The notes beneath the pieces are model-generated. The model saw nothing but the letters and a program-made list of their open reading frames with translations. It made no database searches and was not told where the DNA came from. 31,729 bases of DNA from Reclinomonas americana ATCC 50394 (taxonomy: Eukaryota > Jakobida > Jakobea > Jakobida): NCBI GenBank assembly GCA_048213135.1, contig PS015217.1:23847-55575 (forward strand). The letters are read 5' to 3'. Made by a program: the position numbers and the translations under genes. Of this stretch, positions 1 to 9,370 are shown in pieces. The first letter of the stretch is position 1. Every line of letters starts with the position of its first letter.

Positions 1-73
<73 letters not shown>
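1..73. repeat. (GA)n microsatellite at the left edge
   Basis: An uninterrupted GA dinucleotide tract fills the first 73 bases. The right edge of the window also ends in GA repeat, so both edges may be assembly breaks at microsatellites. Confidence 0.98.
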
Positions 74-75
<2 letters not shown>

Positions 76-689
76 GAGCGTGAGGGTGAATAACGACCAG
101 TGCGGAGAAATTTTGAGATAGTGAGAGGTACTAAAGGCCGGGATAGAGGAAGGGATGGGTGAACAGTGCGTCAGGGTCCTTGACTACTGACGAGGGATGC
201 ATTGACATGATGAGGTCAGGACGCTGGAAGCCAGGATGGTGATGAGAGGAAAGTGAGAGAAGCTGGAAAAGAAGACTGACGGTTGGAAAGTGAGAGTGAA
301 GCAGAGCGTCAGAGGTCATGGACTTCCCCGAGGCTGGAGACGAGAGAGAAATAATATTGCAAGAAGCGTTGACAAGTTCCGAGAAGCTATTCTTTCTCTC
401 TCGCTCCCTGCCCTCACCATCCACATTCCGCGCTGTAATCCACGCATGTCGCACCGGCTGCAACGCCTGTCTCCGTCGCCACGCCACCACCCACCGATGA
501 AATGAGCGCAGCTGCGTGCGAAACACGCGAAAGTGGTGCGCGATCCGGTTGCGGTTCTCACGCAAACGCAGTCGCACAAAGCTCGTCACCCAGTCGCCGC
601 CGATCGACATGTCGCGTTCCACGTGATGCGAGAGCTTTAGGATCAGGCGGTATAGGCGGGTGTCGCTCTGGAGGGGGAGGGGGGAAATA
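74..689. other. Stretch without a recognisable gene
   Basis: Open frames occur on both strands, but none has splice-consistent neighbours or a recognisable motif. The longest, on the minus strand at 131-622, has low-complexity Ser/His/Leu composition derived from TC-rich sequence. I see nothing I can support here. Confidence 0.6.
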
Positions 690-1534
690 NNNNNNNNNNN
701 NNNNNNNNNNNNNNNNNNNNNNNNNNNNNNNNNNNNNNNNNNNNNNNNNNNNNNNNNNNNNNNNNNNNNNNNNNNNNNNNNNNNNNNNNNNNNNNNNNNN
801 NNNNNNNNNNNNNNNNNNNNNNNNNNNNNNNNNNNNNNNNNNNNNNNNNNNNNNNNNNNNNNNNNNNNNNNNNNNNNNNNNNNNNNNNNNNNNNNNNNNN
901 NNNNNNNNNNNNNNNNNNNNNNNNNNNNNNNNNNNNNNNNNNNNNNNNNNNNNNNNNNNNNNNNNNNNNNNNNNNNNNNNNNNNNNNNNNNNNNNNNNNN
1001 NNNNNNNNNNNNNNNNNNNNNNNNNNNNNNNNNNNNNNNNNNNNNNNNNNNNNNNNNNNNNNNNNNNNNNNNNNNNNNNNNNNNNNNNNNNNNNNNNNNN
1101 NNNNNNNNNNNNNNNNNNNNNNNNNNNNNNNNNNNNNNNNNNNNNNNNNNNNNNNNNNNNNNNNNNNNNNNNNNNNNNNNNNNNNNNNNNNNNNNNNNNN
1201 NNNNNNNNNNNNNNNNNNNNNNNNNNNNNNNNNNNNNNNNNNNNNNNNNNNNNNNNNNNNNNNNNNNNNNNNNNNNNNNNNNNNNNNNNNNNNNNNNNNN
1301 NNNNNNNNNNNNNNNNNNNNNNNNNNNNNNNNNNNNNNNNNNNNNNNNNNNNNNNNNNNNNNNNNNNNNNNNNNNNNNNNNNNNNNNNNNNNNNNNNNNN
1401 NNNNNNNNNNNNNNNNNNNNNNNNNNNNNNNNNNNNNNNNNNNNNNNNNNNNNNNNNNNNNNNNNNNNNNNNNNNNNNNNNNNNNNNNNNNNNNNNNNNN
1501 NNNNNNNNNNNNNNNNNNNNNNNNNNNNNNNNNN
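690..1534. other. Assembly gap (845 N)
   Basis: A run of N immediately followed by a GA microsatellite. Open frames that cross it are artefacts. Confidence 0.99.
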
Positions 1535-1535
1535 A

Positions 1536-1566
<31 letters not shown>

Positions 1567-2122
1567 GAGAGAGAGAGAGAGATCACAGATCTTGATGGCG
1601 AGCGATGAGCAGCTCCGTGTCAATGCTGCTATTCTGCCATCATCGTTCCATGACAGAGAGAGAGAGAGCAGAATTCAGCACCCTGTCCCTGAATGCAAGA
1701 ACTGTGTGAGAGCTGCGCTTCGATCGCTTTCTGCTGCATGTGTGTAAGAGGGAGAGAGAGAGAGAGAGTAGATGTCCCTGATTGCAAGAACTGTGTCTGA
1801 ACTTCATGCACGTGCATGCGAGTGTGTGTGAGTGTGAGAGAAAAAGAGAGTGAAGCAACAGATGGAGAAGGGGAGTGAGAGTTGTCGTCAGCATTCGATC
1901 ATTGTCCCTGACGAGCAATCGAGCTTTTTGCTGTCTGCTCTCCCTGTCGTTGCACGCCACTACGTGTATGACAGAGAGAATGAGCAGTAGAGAGAGAGGA
2001 GGAGGAGACAGGAGTGAGAGAGGGGTGGGGGAAGAGTGAGAGACGTTAGGCGTCAGGCACTGTGTCCCTGACGGCGAGCTATGATCTATGTCAACGCTGC
2101 TGCTCTCCCATCGTCGTTGCAT

Positions 2123-2167
<45 letters not shown>

Positions 2168-2200
2168 GAGAGAAGAAGAGAGAGAGAGAGTGACGTACGT
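1535..2200. repeat. GA tracts with a degenerate repeated unit
   Basis: GA tracts lie at about 1536-1582 and 2125-2190, with shorter ones between. Between them a diverged unit recurs with the core GTCCCTGA followed by a GCAAG- or GCGAG-like stretch: near 1684, 1774, 1903 and 2063, with a related copy near 3026 (GTCCGTGATCGCAAGA). The segments at about 1594-1660 and 2065-2130 also resemble each other, and each ends in a GA tract. No gene is supported. Confidence 0.7.
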
Positions 2201-2271
2201 ACGTACGACGGCGGCGACGTCGTCGTCCGTAGTGTTCGTCGTTCGTCTTCGTTCGTCCGTCCTCTCTCGTA

Positions 2272-2275
2272 GTGC

Positions 2276-2314
<39 letters not shown>

Positions 2315-2315
2315 G
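2272..2315. repeat. (GT)n microsatellite
   Basis: A TG dinucleotide tract that runs directly into the following N gap. Confidence 0.97.
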
Positions 2316-2864
2316 NNNNNNNNNNNNNNNNNNNNNNNNNNNNNNNNNNNNNNNNNNNNNNNNNNNNNNNNNNNNNNNNNNNNNNNNNNNNNNNNNNNNN
2401 NNNNNNNNNNNNNNNNNNNNNNNNNNNNNNNNNNNNNNNNNNNNNNNNNNNNNNNNNNNNNNNNNNNNNNNNNNNNNNNNNNNNNNNNNNNNNNNNNNNN
2501 NNNNNNNNNNNNNNNNNNNNNNNNNNNNNNNNNNNNNNNNNNNNNNNNNNNNNNNNNNNNNNNNNNNNNNNNNNNNNNNNNNNNNNNNNNNNNNNNNNNN
2601 NNNNNNNNNNNNNNNNNNNNNNNNNNNNNNNNNNNNNNNNNNNNNNNNNNNNNNNNNNNNNNNNNNNNNNNNNNNNNNNNNNNNNNNNNNNNNNNNNNNN
2701 NNNNNNNNNNNNNNNNNNNNNNNNNNNNNNNNNNNNNNNNNNNNNNNNNNNNNNNNNNNNNNNNNNNNNNNNNNNNNNNNNNNNNNNNNNNNNNNNNNNN
2801 NNNNNNNNNNNNNNNNNNNNNNNNNNNNNNNNNNNNNNNNNNNNNNNNNNNNNNNNNNNNNNNN
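2316..2864. other. Assembly gap (549 N)
   Basis: A run of N bordered on the left by a GT tract. It may hide 3' exons of the minus-strand gene at 3155-4106. Confidence 0.99.
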
Positions 2865-2938
2865 ACTAACGTACGGGCGACGCGTAGTTCCCGTTCCGTA
2901 TTAGTCGTTGTCGTCTTTCGTCTCGTCCGTCTCTCTGA

Positions 2939-3003
<65 letters not shown>

Positions 3004-3130
3004 AAGTGTACGGTCTTCAGCAACCTGTCCGTGATCGCAAGATATGTATCTGCGCTGCCCTTCGCTTGCCATCTCTCAGATGATTATGCACGAGTGTGTG
3101 TGTGCGTGTGTGTGTGTGTGTGTGTGCGTG
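2865..3130. repeat. (GT)n microsatellites, likely intronic
   Basis: GT tracts at about 2941-2999 and 3090-3128 surround a degenerate copy of the repeat unit seen at 1684-2063. On the minus strand they read as CA tracts just after the last visible exon of the gene at 3155-4106, so they probably lie in one of its introns. Confidence 0.75.
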
Positions 3131-3154
3131 TTAATGCATGCATCATAACAGTAC

Positions 3155-4106
3155 CTCCACTGGCTGCCCACGCTGCGCCAAGACCTCCTCATACGCGCGA
3201 AACACATGCACCACAGTAACAAGCGGCGCCTTGAACAGTCCACTGTTGGAGGAGCCTCGACGACGCATCCCACTACTCGCAGGTGTCGATAAAGAAGAAG
3301 AGGTCGTTGTTGTTGTCGCGAGCTGCAATGCACGCTGCAGTATGTCTTCCACTACATTCAGCTCCTCCGTCGAGTATGGTGTAGTGGGCGCGGGGATTGC
3401 GCGGTACGAGGCCAGTGGCACGTCTGCACATCAGAGAGAGAGTGTGAGTATGGATTTTTCGCGCGCTTTGTTGCTTGTGTGTGTGGGTGATTGACTGACC
3501 ACCGTGAAAGAGTCGTGAGCGGAGAGCAGTGGGCGTGGTTGCTGTGGGCGGCTGCTTGCGCTCGACTTGTGCGGCAAGCAGCGCCAGTGCGTCCATGAGG
3601 GAGTAGAGTGCAATATATATTGTCCTGCGACGTTTTGCGTGCTGGGATTGATTGGTCAGGCGTCTGCAGCGCACTGCTGCTACAGTGGTGAGCAAGTAGC
3701 ACACTACACGTTGTGTGGTTAGCCGACATCGCAGCGTCCTGTTCGCCGGGTCATCACATACAAACGCTTCCAATTCGAATTCCGGGTCCGACGTCGCCTC
3801 CATACCGTGAAGAATGCCCACAAGTCCTTTGATACCACTGCAGTGCCCACCCTTGACTCCCTTTCCTTGCATCTATGACCTTTTTGCCACTCGTGGCGCG
3901 CCAAAAAGGTCCAGGACTGCCAACGTCGACTTCTTCGATATCTCCCAAAGTTGAATCGTCACCTCACCTTGTGGTTGCAACGATGATGCCTGTTCTCGCG
4001 GAGTGAGCCCGCACTCACTTGCATAACGAACAGTGACGCAGCAAGTGAGAATCGCTTCTCGTTGTTCGGTCCTAGGCCTGCTCTTTCTCACTTCAGTCAC
4101 ACTCAT
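3155..4106 (-). CDS. Unidentified multi-exon protein, 3' end not visible
   Basis: I do not recognise the family. The frame opens at an ATG at 4104-4106 (MSVTEVRKSRP) and runs to the Ala-Lys-Arg-Ser before a TAG at 3873-3875. The same frame continues past the TAG (GIKGLVGILHGMEATSDPEF, then FVCDDPANRTLRC) to a donor at 3499 (GTCAGT). The next exon starts at 3423 in matching phase (DVPLASYRAIPAPTTPYSTE) and ends near 3161 or 3155 with FRAYEEVLAQRG. The phase-consistent join and the non-repetitive composition of both exons argue that this is real coding. An additional intron within 3500-3872 cannot be excluded. The in-frame TAG could be a sequencing error, a very short intron, readthrough or recoding. 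The gene should continue left through CA-repeat introns into the gap at 2316-2864. Its apparent start lies only 21 bp from the divergent start at 4128. Confidence 0.55.
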
Positions 4107-4127
4107 TCACCAACAGAGCAAGAAGCG

Positions 4128-4412
4128 ATGGTGTTCATCTCGATTGAAGGCAGCAACATCAGCACCACGGTGAGCACACACACGCACCTACACAAAAAAT
4201 GAAGAAGTTCATCACTGCGAGAACTTTTCACCAGTGGTGCGCTCACACGTGCACTTGCTCTCTTACACACATGCACACAGATCACGCAAGAGCCGAGCTT
4301 GCCGTACAACTTGACCCCGCAGCAGGCGAGCACGGAGCAGGGCAGTGGCATGCCGTTGATGCCGTTTGGCGCCTTTGTGGGCTACATGACGGAGAATGGA
4401 TGGTGGCCGTAA
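4128..4412 (+). CDS. Small-protein family member 1 (57 aa, two exons)
   Basis: Exon 1 is 4128-4169 and encodes MVFISIEGSNISTT, ending at a GTGAGC donor. Exon 2 is 4281-4412 after a CACACAG acceptor. It encodes a segment starting ITQEPSLPYNLTPQQAS, followed by EQGSG, LMPFGAF and a short Trp-rich tail, ending in TAA. The function is unknown, and no signal peptide or membrane segment is seen. Three more genes at 21118, 22734 and 23146 share the exon layout, a phase-0 intron directly after the GSN-(I)-(N/S)-TT motif, and the exon-2 motifs LTPQQA, EQ and PFG. Conservation of protein and splice position across four loci is the main evidence that the gene is real. The 111-nt intron carries an element (TGCGAGAACTTTTC, 4216-4229) also found in the paralogues' introns. 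Confidence 0.78.
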
Positions 4413-4442
4413 GCATCCCGGAGGAAGAAGTGCGAGAAAGGG

Positions 4443-4697
4443 TGGGGCACAAGATGCACAGGCAGATTGAAAAGCCTCTGTCGGTTTGTATGTGGAGATC
4501 ATCTTGCCTTTCTCGTGTCGCAATTGTTCGTCGTTGGTTTGTGTTGAGTAAGGAGGAGAGGTGCGGAAGAAGGAGAGGGGCGCAGAAGCATGCACACAGT
4601 GCACACAGAGTGCTGCTTCCTTGTCGGTTTTTGTGTGTGGAGATCATTGTGTCTTGTGTTGCATTGTTCATTATTGGTTTGTGTCTTGGGTGAGCTT
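4443..4697. repeat. Diverged tandem duplication in the 4413-4884 spacer
   Basis: Two imperfect copies, about 4443-4560 and 4577-4697. Both contain TGTCGGTTT, a GTGGAGATCAT segment and a GGTTTGTGT segment in the same order and spacing. The spacer lies between the convergent small-protein gene (ending 4412) and the minus-strand membrane protein gene (ending 4885). No gene is seen in it. An AATAAA lies near 4832. Confidence 0.75.
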
Positions 4698-4884
4698 GCT
4701 GGAAGGAAGCATGGATCCTTTGCGATGACTAAGTCCAACCATATCAAATGCTTTTCTGTTTCTGTTGATAGTGACTTCACAAGATCGTTGAACACGAGAC
4801 AGGGGGGCCAAGGGACAGTGAGAGAACCAAGAATAAAAAGAATGACAGGCAAATGAGTGCGCAGATTAATGAAGGCGACCGCAA

Positions 4885-5810
4885 TCAGTGTGTTCTCCGA
4901 ACTCCGCGAGGTTGTGGCTTCTGGCGCCGCTCCATGAGCCAGTATGTGAGCAGGTTCCCATCATACAGGTCCTGGTGCTCCAGGCCTGCGCATGTAAGGT
5001 TGCCCATTGGCGCCTCTATTCTCAATGCCGTTCCCTTCGCCATATGCATCGCTGTCGTCATTACGGGCAGCGGCATCACGCGCGCGTGCACCCTGGGCGC
5101 CGCCATCAAGTGCGGCACCAACTCTGTCAGCAGCGCGAGCGCCGGCCTTGTCCCTTTCGTCACTATCGTCGAAGCAACCCGCTGTCGTCGGTATGCGTAG
5201 CGCAGTGAGCAACAGTTTTTCATGGCCAGACTTGCGATTACAAAGTACTGCACGCGTGCTGCGGTGTTCCACGTACCACAGGCTAGGAGGCTAACGACAA
5301 TGTCCAGAATGAACGCCGCAGCCTGCAAGCCAATGCTGACCATCGACAGAATCACCGCAACGCGTATGCGAGCGTCCCAATCGTCACTGATTCCGAGTGT
5401 GCCAGACTTAAAAAGGGCGACCAGTGACGTCAATCCGTGCAGTGTATTCCAGATCGCTTGCAGAACGGGAGGCCAATCGTGAATGTTGAGCGGCGTTCGA
5501 CTGCGCTCGAAGGCATCGATGTCTTGCTTGGCGATGGCAGCTGCTGACTTGCGTGCACTCATCTTACCCATGATGATGTTGTCGAGAGGGCCGGCGGTGA
5601 TTGCCGGCAATGCCACGGAGAACTGTGCAGTGATGATGGAGAGTGTCATGTCGCGAGGGAAGGCGAGATTGAACATGTTGATCGTGATGGTGGCAATGTA
5701 GCTAATGTAGTAGCTCAAGGCGCCTGCACTGACGTGGTTGCACCAACTGCACTTGCCCTGCGTGTTGACAAGCACGTGCACATGTACACGAAGACACACA
5801 ATCGACAGCA

Positions 5811-5852
<42 letters not shown>

Positions 5853-5957
5853 GCCGAACGAAACCGAACACCACGACGTCAGCAACGTATCCGCATCATA
5901 GCGGAGTGTGAGCGTGCGTGCACATGGTGCTCTCCAAACCTTGAGAGCTGCTACCAT
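4885..5957 (-). CDS. Unidentified multi-pass membrane protein (about 321 aa)
   Basis: Read on the minus strand, exon 1 is 5957-5865 (ATG, MVAALKVWRAPCARTL, ending WCS) with a GTTTCG donor. Exon 2 is 5757-4885, entered after an ACGCAG acceptor in matching phase and ending in TGA. The intron contains the CA microsatellite at 5816-5850. The join creates a small Cys cluster (WCS-GKCSWCNH). Exon 2 holds several hydrophobic segments: one around YYISYIATITINMF, one around SIITAQFSVALPAI, a long one starting VAVILSMVSIGLQAA, and one around YFVIASLAM. The C-terminal about 130 residues are basic and not hydrophobic. The location is presumably a cellular membrane. I do not recognise the family and infer no transport activity. 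The gene is divergent from the large gene starting at 6637. Confidence 0.6.
5816..5850. repeat. (CA)n microsatellite in an intron
   Basis: A CA tract inside the single intron of the minus-strand membrane protein gene; on the sense strand it reads as TG just after the donor. Confidence 0.95.
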
Positions 5958-6636
5958 GGATGCCTGGTTTGCTCTTGAGTGGTGCGGGGCAAATTGAGTT
6001 GAGGACAGACTTCCATGTCCTCCCCTTCTTCTCGTCATGTATACCACCTTGTCGGCACTCTGCCGCAGAAACAACTCACCACGGACCCGCTGAGATCTGC
6101 AAAGCGGCGCGAGGCGACCCACGCATTGCGCCTGACTTCGAAATTGCGCATGCGACGTCGACACAAATGCGGATCCGGACGGCGCGTGACCGTCAGCGAG
6201 ACACGCAATCCCGATCCCGACAAGTCTGTCTTTTAATGATCAGAGCTTGTCACGAGCAGTGGTTCCTTGCACACCCCAGCATTTGGACAATTTTCGACTT
6301 TTTTCTCCCGTTTTGCTTCCAAAGATGTCTTCGTTTCCGGTGATCCCACTCAAGACGATGATCATCTTGCCGCTTTGCGCCATCAACGTTCTCGTTGTGT
6401 TGCTGTACACCAATATCGACGACCAATATCGAAAATTTTAATTACTCTTGCTGCACACGCCACGTTGAATGACACAAGCGCATTCCAAACAACGCCACTC
6501 ACCACTCCATAGCCCCTTCTACTGCATAAGAATACCACACTCTGCATTTTCGGTAACTCCGGCTGATACACTACGTGTAACGTCACGCTGCGGCCACACA
6601 CATTGATTGTCATCTCACATCTCACACGCGCGTGCA
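5958..6636. promoter_or_regulatory. Divergent intergenic region, probable shared promoter space
   Basis: This 679-bp interval separates the start of the minus-strand membrane protein gene from the plus-strand STRA6-like gene. I see no splice-consistent coding exon in it. It must hold upstream sequences for both genes unless they have non-coding first exons. No TATA box or other defined element stands out. The base composition becomes AT-richer towards 6290-6600. Confidence 0.4.
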
Positions 6637-7237
6637 ATGAACACGCCCGGTCTCATCGTTCCTCCACCCGACGACGGCGGCACCGACATCAACTCGCGCC
6701 CATCCACTCCACGCAACAGCACTGATCATCACATCAACAACAACAACACGCGATCCTTCTCGTCGTCCATTGCATCAGACATTGTTGTGGTCGAAGATGT
6801 GGACTCCGATGCATCAGTGCCTCCATTGCCGCCTCCTCCACTGGTGACTGCGCGATCAGCAGCTGCCACGCCCTCTGCAGTGCGCATCACTGTTGACAGT
6901 AATGGAGAGGCTGGAGGCCTTGGAGGAGGAGGAGACGCGCATCGTCATGTGTCGCACACTGGCTCGGAGATGAAGCTGATGGGAGTGACAGCGACGGACT
7001 CTGATGAGATCACTGATCATGTGCGAAAGGGCAGGTCAGTTTGTGCACACTCTCCTTTTTTAATATGTTCAGCTTGTGTTGTTGTGTTCGCTGTCCATCC
7101 TCTCTCTCTCTCTATCTCCCTCTCTCTCTCGCAGTTACTCATCTGTCACTGCCTCATTCTCTTTCTGACGCTGCCAGTGTATTCGAACCCGTCACTCACT
7201 TGTCTCTCACTTCTCTCTTTTTCTTCTTGTTTCTCTC

Positions 7238-7278
<41 letters not shown>

Positions 7279-9320
7279 GTCACTCATCAGTCCCTGCCTT
7301 CCTCTCTTTCAGACGCTGCCAGTGTATTCGAACCCGTCACTCAGTTGTCTCTCACTGCTCTCTCTTCTCTCCCCCTCCTCTCTCTCTCTCTCTTGCTCAC
7401 TCTCTTCAGTCAGTGGCTTCTTTCTCTCCAAGACGCTGCCATTGTCGAACCGGTCACTCACTTGTCTCTCACTGCTCTCTCATTGCTCTCTCTCCCTCCC
7501 TCCCACCCTCTCTCCCAGTCATTACTCATCATCCGGTTGCATCTTTTTTCTTTTTCAGTCTCTCGCTCTTGCAGTCCTCGTCGCTCTCTTGTATGTCGAT
7601 CTTGCTGCTCTCACTCAGCTTCCTCTCTCTCCCACTGACACTCTTTATTCCAGCCTCTCTTATTCAGCCTTTCGCTCTTGCAGTCCCTCGTCGCTCACTT
7701 CACTCAGCTTCCTCTCTCTCCCACTGACACTCGTCTCATGATCTCTCGTCGCCCAATCCCTCATGGTTGCTATCGTCCTTCTTCACTCACTATCGTGCTT
7801 GTCTCTCATCATCAGCTTCTTGCGACCCGTCACTCGCTCATGGCGATTGGGACCGTTCCGGTACGATAGCAGGTTGTACTTGTGGTTTTACCGGCTGGCG
7901 GTGTTCACTCACTGCTTGTTTTCCAGGTACGATGCACGAAGTGGGCGATATGAGGGCATTCACATTCCCGTGGTGTTTGATCTGGTGATGAATCGAGTGT
8001 GGACGCGATGGCTGTGTTGCGTTTCTCTCACGTCGTTTTTTCGCCACTACTCGTTCGTGAGGCTGCTGACGACGGTGTCGTTCGTCCAGTTATCTCGCTG
8101 TTCACTGGATTCCTTGCCGTGCTGCTGTACATTCTCGTGGGCCCCGTGCTGCGCGATCCCACGTTGCAGGTGTGGTGTTGCTCGGCGCGAAGCACATGTC
8201 GATCTCCCTCCTCCTCCTTCTCAATTTTTGCTCCTCCGTCCTCGTACCTCTCCCCTCTCCTCTCTCCTTCCCCCTCCCTTCCCCCTCCCCTCCCTCCCTT
8301 CCCCCCATTCGCCCCTCCCTTCCCCCTCCCTTCCCCCATTCACCCCCTCTCACCCCCCCTCTCCAGAGCCGCGCCTCGAGCACCGTCGGCTCCCTCTCCC
8401 TCAGCTCCTTCCCCTCCTCGGGTGCCTACGGCACCACCCTCGTCCCTCCACCATCCGTCGTGATCACCAGCCTGGACGGCAGCCCGCTTGTCGGCGTCAC
8501 CGTCACCGTCACAGCCGTCGCCGACCTTGAACGCCTGGGCCCGCTCGAGTTCCCACTCGACTACGCCGCCCAGCCCTGCAACGCCCCTCTCCTGCGCGGC
8601 AGCACCGCCGTCGTCACCAAATACGGCGGCGTGGCCACCTTCTCCGACCTTACCATTGCCGCTGGCGACTGCGGGCGCACCACGTGGACCGACTACAGCA
8701 CCATGGACGCGTACAGGTCGCGTACCATGGTGCAGACTCCTTCTATTTTCCCCCTCGTGAGCGCTCATATCCTGCGACAGACTCGTGTTCTCCGCCGGAA
8801 ACGGGGCCGCCAGCTCCCAGGTTGTCGTCCACATGGCCTCCGCTGTCGCCAAGGTCGTGGTCACCAACAGCGCTGACGTGCGACTGGCCAGGAGCGAGAT
8901 AGGCGTCGTACGTTCTTGCAGAATCAAGTCAGTCTTCCTCGCTCGCAGGACGACTCACACACTCTGCACGCAGCCCTTTGTCTCTCAGCCCGTGGTGCAA
9001 GTCCTGGACGCCAATGACCAGCCGCTATCTGGACGATACGTGAGCGCCGCCGCCGTGCCACGCTTGTTGGGCTTTGGTTGCGTGATTGACGTGTCTCGTT
9101 CTTGTCGGGATGTTTCCCTTGCTGACTCCTCGCCCACCCACACACAGCGGCGCCCCTGGCTAGCAAGCTTGGTGAGTCTCTCTCTCTCTCTCNNNNNNNN
9201 NNNNNNNNNNNNTCTTCGGGTCGGTGTTCCGTTTCCGTTCCTTCGTACGTACCTCCGTCCCGACCCCACCCACCACCACACGGCGGCCCGTCCGGTCCGT
9301 CGTCGACGACTCGTTGTGTC

Positions 9321-9370
<50 letters not shown>

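Noticed and set aside
502-1623. Long open frames on both strands across 690-1534
   Set aside because: They are made of N codons and GA or TC repeat (Arg-Glu or Ser-Leu strings).
3138-3494. Plus-strand open frame at 3138-3494
   Set aside because: It is antisense to a phase-consistent minus-strand exon with better composition.
8028-8383. Gly/Arg/Glu-rich minus-strand open frames
   Set aside because: They are antisense to polypyrimidine introns and to exons of the large gene; composition follows from the tract.
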